From contig CANKZO010000038.1 of the NCBI GenBank assembly GCA_947488485.1, positions 1 through 16,290 on the forward strand: a stretch of DNA of 16,290 nt, given 5' to 3'. Positions 15,255 to 16,290 of this stretch are shown in pieces. A model generated the notes under the pieces. That model saw nothing but the letters and a program-made list of their open reading frames with translations, made no database searches and was not told the DNA's origin. The stretch's first letter is position 1. The number at the start of each line of letters is the position of its first letter. The stretch comes from Opitutia bacterium. Its GTDB lineage: Bacteria > Verrucomicrobiota > Verrucomicrobiae > Opitutales > UBA953. Made by a program: the position numbers and the translations under genes.

Positions 15255-16073
15255 TCAGGCCTTCTTCACGAAGCGGTCCAAGCGCAGGCGTTGGATCATG
15301 CGCAGGCCGATCGCGGCCGCCCAGGGCTTGGGCAGGCGCGCCGAGAAGACGGCCAGGATCTTATGTTTCCAGCCCGTGACCACGACCGGTCGCGCGGCCG
15401 CCATGCCGCGCACGGCCTCATCGGCGCATTCGTCCGAGGTCTGGCCGCCGAGGCCGGTCGAGCTGGCGAAGCCGGCGGCCTTGGAGAAATTCGTCGAGAC
15501 CGGGCCAGGGCAGATCGCCACGCAACGGATGCCGTGCCGCTGGGCTTCGGCGTCCAGCGCGACGCTCCAGTCCAGCATGAAGGACTTGGTCGCAGCATAC
15601 GTGGTCATCAGGGGTGTCGGCTGGAAGCCGGCGAGCGAGGCGACGGTGGCGACCATGCCGCCACGGGCTTTCAATTCATCCCAGAGTCGGCCGGTGAGTT
15701 CGACCGGCGCGCGCACGTTGACGTCGATCATCTTCAAGGTGTGATCGACGCCGGGCGCCGGAAACTCCCCATAGGCGCCGAAGCCGCTGTTATTAATCAG
15801 TAACATCCTGCCTTCTCGGGGCATTAGTTTCCGTAATTCGGAGACAACCGCCGCGATGTCAGCGGCTTGCGAGAGGTCGCAGGTAAGGTGAGTGAAGTTC
15901 AGGGAATTCGGGACGCCTTCCGGGGTGGTGCGGGAAAGGTTGAAGACCGCGGCTTTGGTCTCAGAATTACCGATACGCGAGAGTATCGCGCGTCCGATCC
16001 CGGAAGAAGCCCCTGATATGATGACCACGGAAAAACTCCTGAAGAATTCATCGACGGTCTTGTTCTTTGACAT
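15255..16073 (-). CDS. Short-chain dehydrogenase/reductase (SDR, classical type)
   Basis: A 272-residue NAD(P)-dependent oxidoreductase with a Rossmann fold. The nucleotide-binding GASSGIG (21-27), NNSG (94-97), catalytic N119, S146, Y159 and K163 (YAATK) and the PGPVSTNF loop (PG motif) are all present, so the enzyme should be active. The substrate cannot be read; the Arg/Leu-rich C-terminal tail resembles SDRs often annotated only as short-chain dehydrogenase. The ATG leaves 15 residues before the first beta-strand, which is normal. The 5' third of the gene is clearly less GC-rich than its surroundings (hand counts of about 45-55% in three 60-bp blocks between 15781 and 16080). It is divergent from the hibernation-factor gene with only 40 bp between start codons. 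Confidence 0.93.
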   Translation of the reverse strand: MSKNKTVDEFFRSFSVVIISGASSGIGRAILSRIGNSETKAAVFNLSRTTPEGVPNSLNFTHLTCDLSQAADIAAVVSELRKLMPREGRMLLINNSGFGAYGEFPAPGVDHTLKMIDVNVRAPVELTGRLWDELKARGGMVATVASLAGFQPTPLMTTYAATKSFMLDWSVALDAEAQRHGIRCVAICPGPVSTNFSKAAGFASSTGLGGQTSDECADEAVRGMAAARPVVVTGWKHKILAVFSARLPKPWAAAIGLRMIQRLRLDRFVKKA

Positions 16074-16113
16074 GGGCGCAGAGTCTCACGTCACCCCCCA
16101 AAACACAACACAC

Positions 16114-16290
16114 ATGACAAGTGCTCCGATCGTCGTGACCGGGGTCCATATGGACCTCACCGACGCCCTGAAGGAAACGGTGTGCGCCAAGGTCGAAAGA
16201 CTGCTGCGCCACAACCCGCGGATCATCCGCGTGCTCGTCGAACTCGTCTACACCCGCTGCAGCGACCATAGTCGCGAATTCGGGGCCCAG
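16114..16290 (+). CDS. hpf: Ribosome hibernation promoting factor / RaiA family protein (5' part, truncated by window)
   Basis: The first 59 codons of a gene that runs off the window. The protein binds the 30S decoding centre in stationary phase or stress and inactivates or dimerises ribosomes. The N-terminus matches the family pattern: beta-strand IVVTGVHMDLTDALKE, then a helix KVERLLRHNPRI, then the strand IIRVLVELVY. These correspond to the usual ITGxxxxLTxALKxxVxxKxxKLxR arrangement. Whether it is a short HPF/RaiA or a long HPF with a dimerisation domain cannot be seen. The upstream stretch is A/C-rich (ccccccaaaacacaacacac) with no Shine-Dalgarno. Confidence 0.88.
   Translation, partial: MTSAPIVVTGVHMDLTDALKETVCAKVERLLRHNPRIIRVLVELVYTRCSDHSREFGAQ

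Noticed and set aside
16067..16072. TTGACA, a perfect -35 box pointing toward hpf
   Set aside because: No -10-like hexamer lies 16-18 bp downstream (the region reads gtcacccccc), and the box overlaps the SDR start codon, so it is probably chance.
1..16290. CRISPR arrays, transposons, phage genes, toxin-antitoxin pairs, defence genes, tRNA or rRNA genes
   Set aside because: No direct-repeat arrays, transposase or integrase motifs, small paired toxin-like genes, or tRNA-like cloverleaf sequences were seen on either strand.

Overview
The window is GC-rich (roughly 65% G+C by eye), densely coded chromosomal DNA from a Gram-negative (diderm) bacterium. The best guess is a member of the Verrucomicrobiota, probably an Opitutae-like lineage. 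That placement is inference from recalled protein styles (RpoC with an insertion inside the trigger loop, RecN with SSGE and DEVDAN motifs, an AEIGAGQEV-type conserved hypothetical) and from the near absence of Shine-Dalgarno sequences. No rRNA or marker phylogeny is available here. I see no tRNA, rRNA, CRISPR array, insertion sequence, integrase or phage gene.

Layout. (1) Positions 1-2486 hold the 3' part of rpoC, followed by a strong intrinsic terminator. (2) Positions 2621-7870, plus strand, form an exopolysaccharide export block: an outer-membrane beta-barrel, an OPX (Wza-like) lipoprotein, a Wzc-like co-polymerase/tyrosine kinase with an unusual Gly/Tyr-rich N-terminus, and an M48 lipoprotein metalloprotease 11 nt after the kinase. 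(3) Position 9679 back to 7877, minus strand, is sppA (signal peptide peptidase). (4) Positions 9802-11853, plus strand, are two unnamed genes: a 482-residue conserved hypothetical and a 198-residue membrane protein. (5) Position 12753 back to 11854, minus strand, is a LysR-type regulator with a candidate self-regulatory site. (6) Positions 12896-15252, plus strand, are yggS and recN, overlapping by 4 bp. (7) Position 16073 back to 15255, minus strand, is a short-chain dehydrogenase. (8) Position 16114 onward is the 5' end of a ribosome hibernation factor gene (hpf/raiA), cut by the window edge.

How the genes fit together. Barrel, OPX and kinase form an envelope-spanning polysaccharide export path. 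Because the OPX protein is short and ends right after its SLBB domain, the barrel probably provides the outer-membrane pore, as WzpX-type barrels do in Myxococcus. The M48 lipoprotein could act in quality control of this outer-membrane machinery. No glycosyltransferase is present, so repeat-unit synthesis must be encoded elsewhere. Three convergent gene pairs are separated by 6, 0 and 2 bp with no visible terminators.

The most unusual signals are in known genes rather than in a new system. RpoC has lost all four cysteines of its second zinc site and carries a tandem duplication of the adjacent module. RecN departs from consensus in its Q-loop, signature and D-loop. The kinase has its GY-rich extension. 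The 9802-11853 gene pair is the best candidate for undescribed biology. I found no clear evidence of a complete novel system such as a defence island or mobile element.
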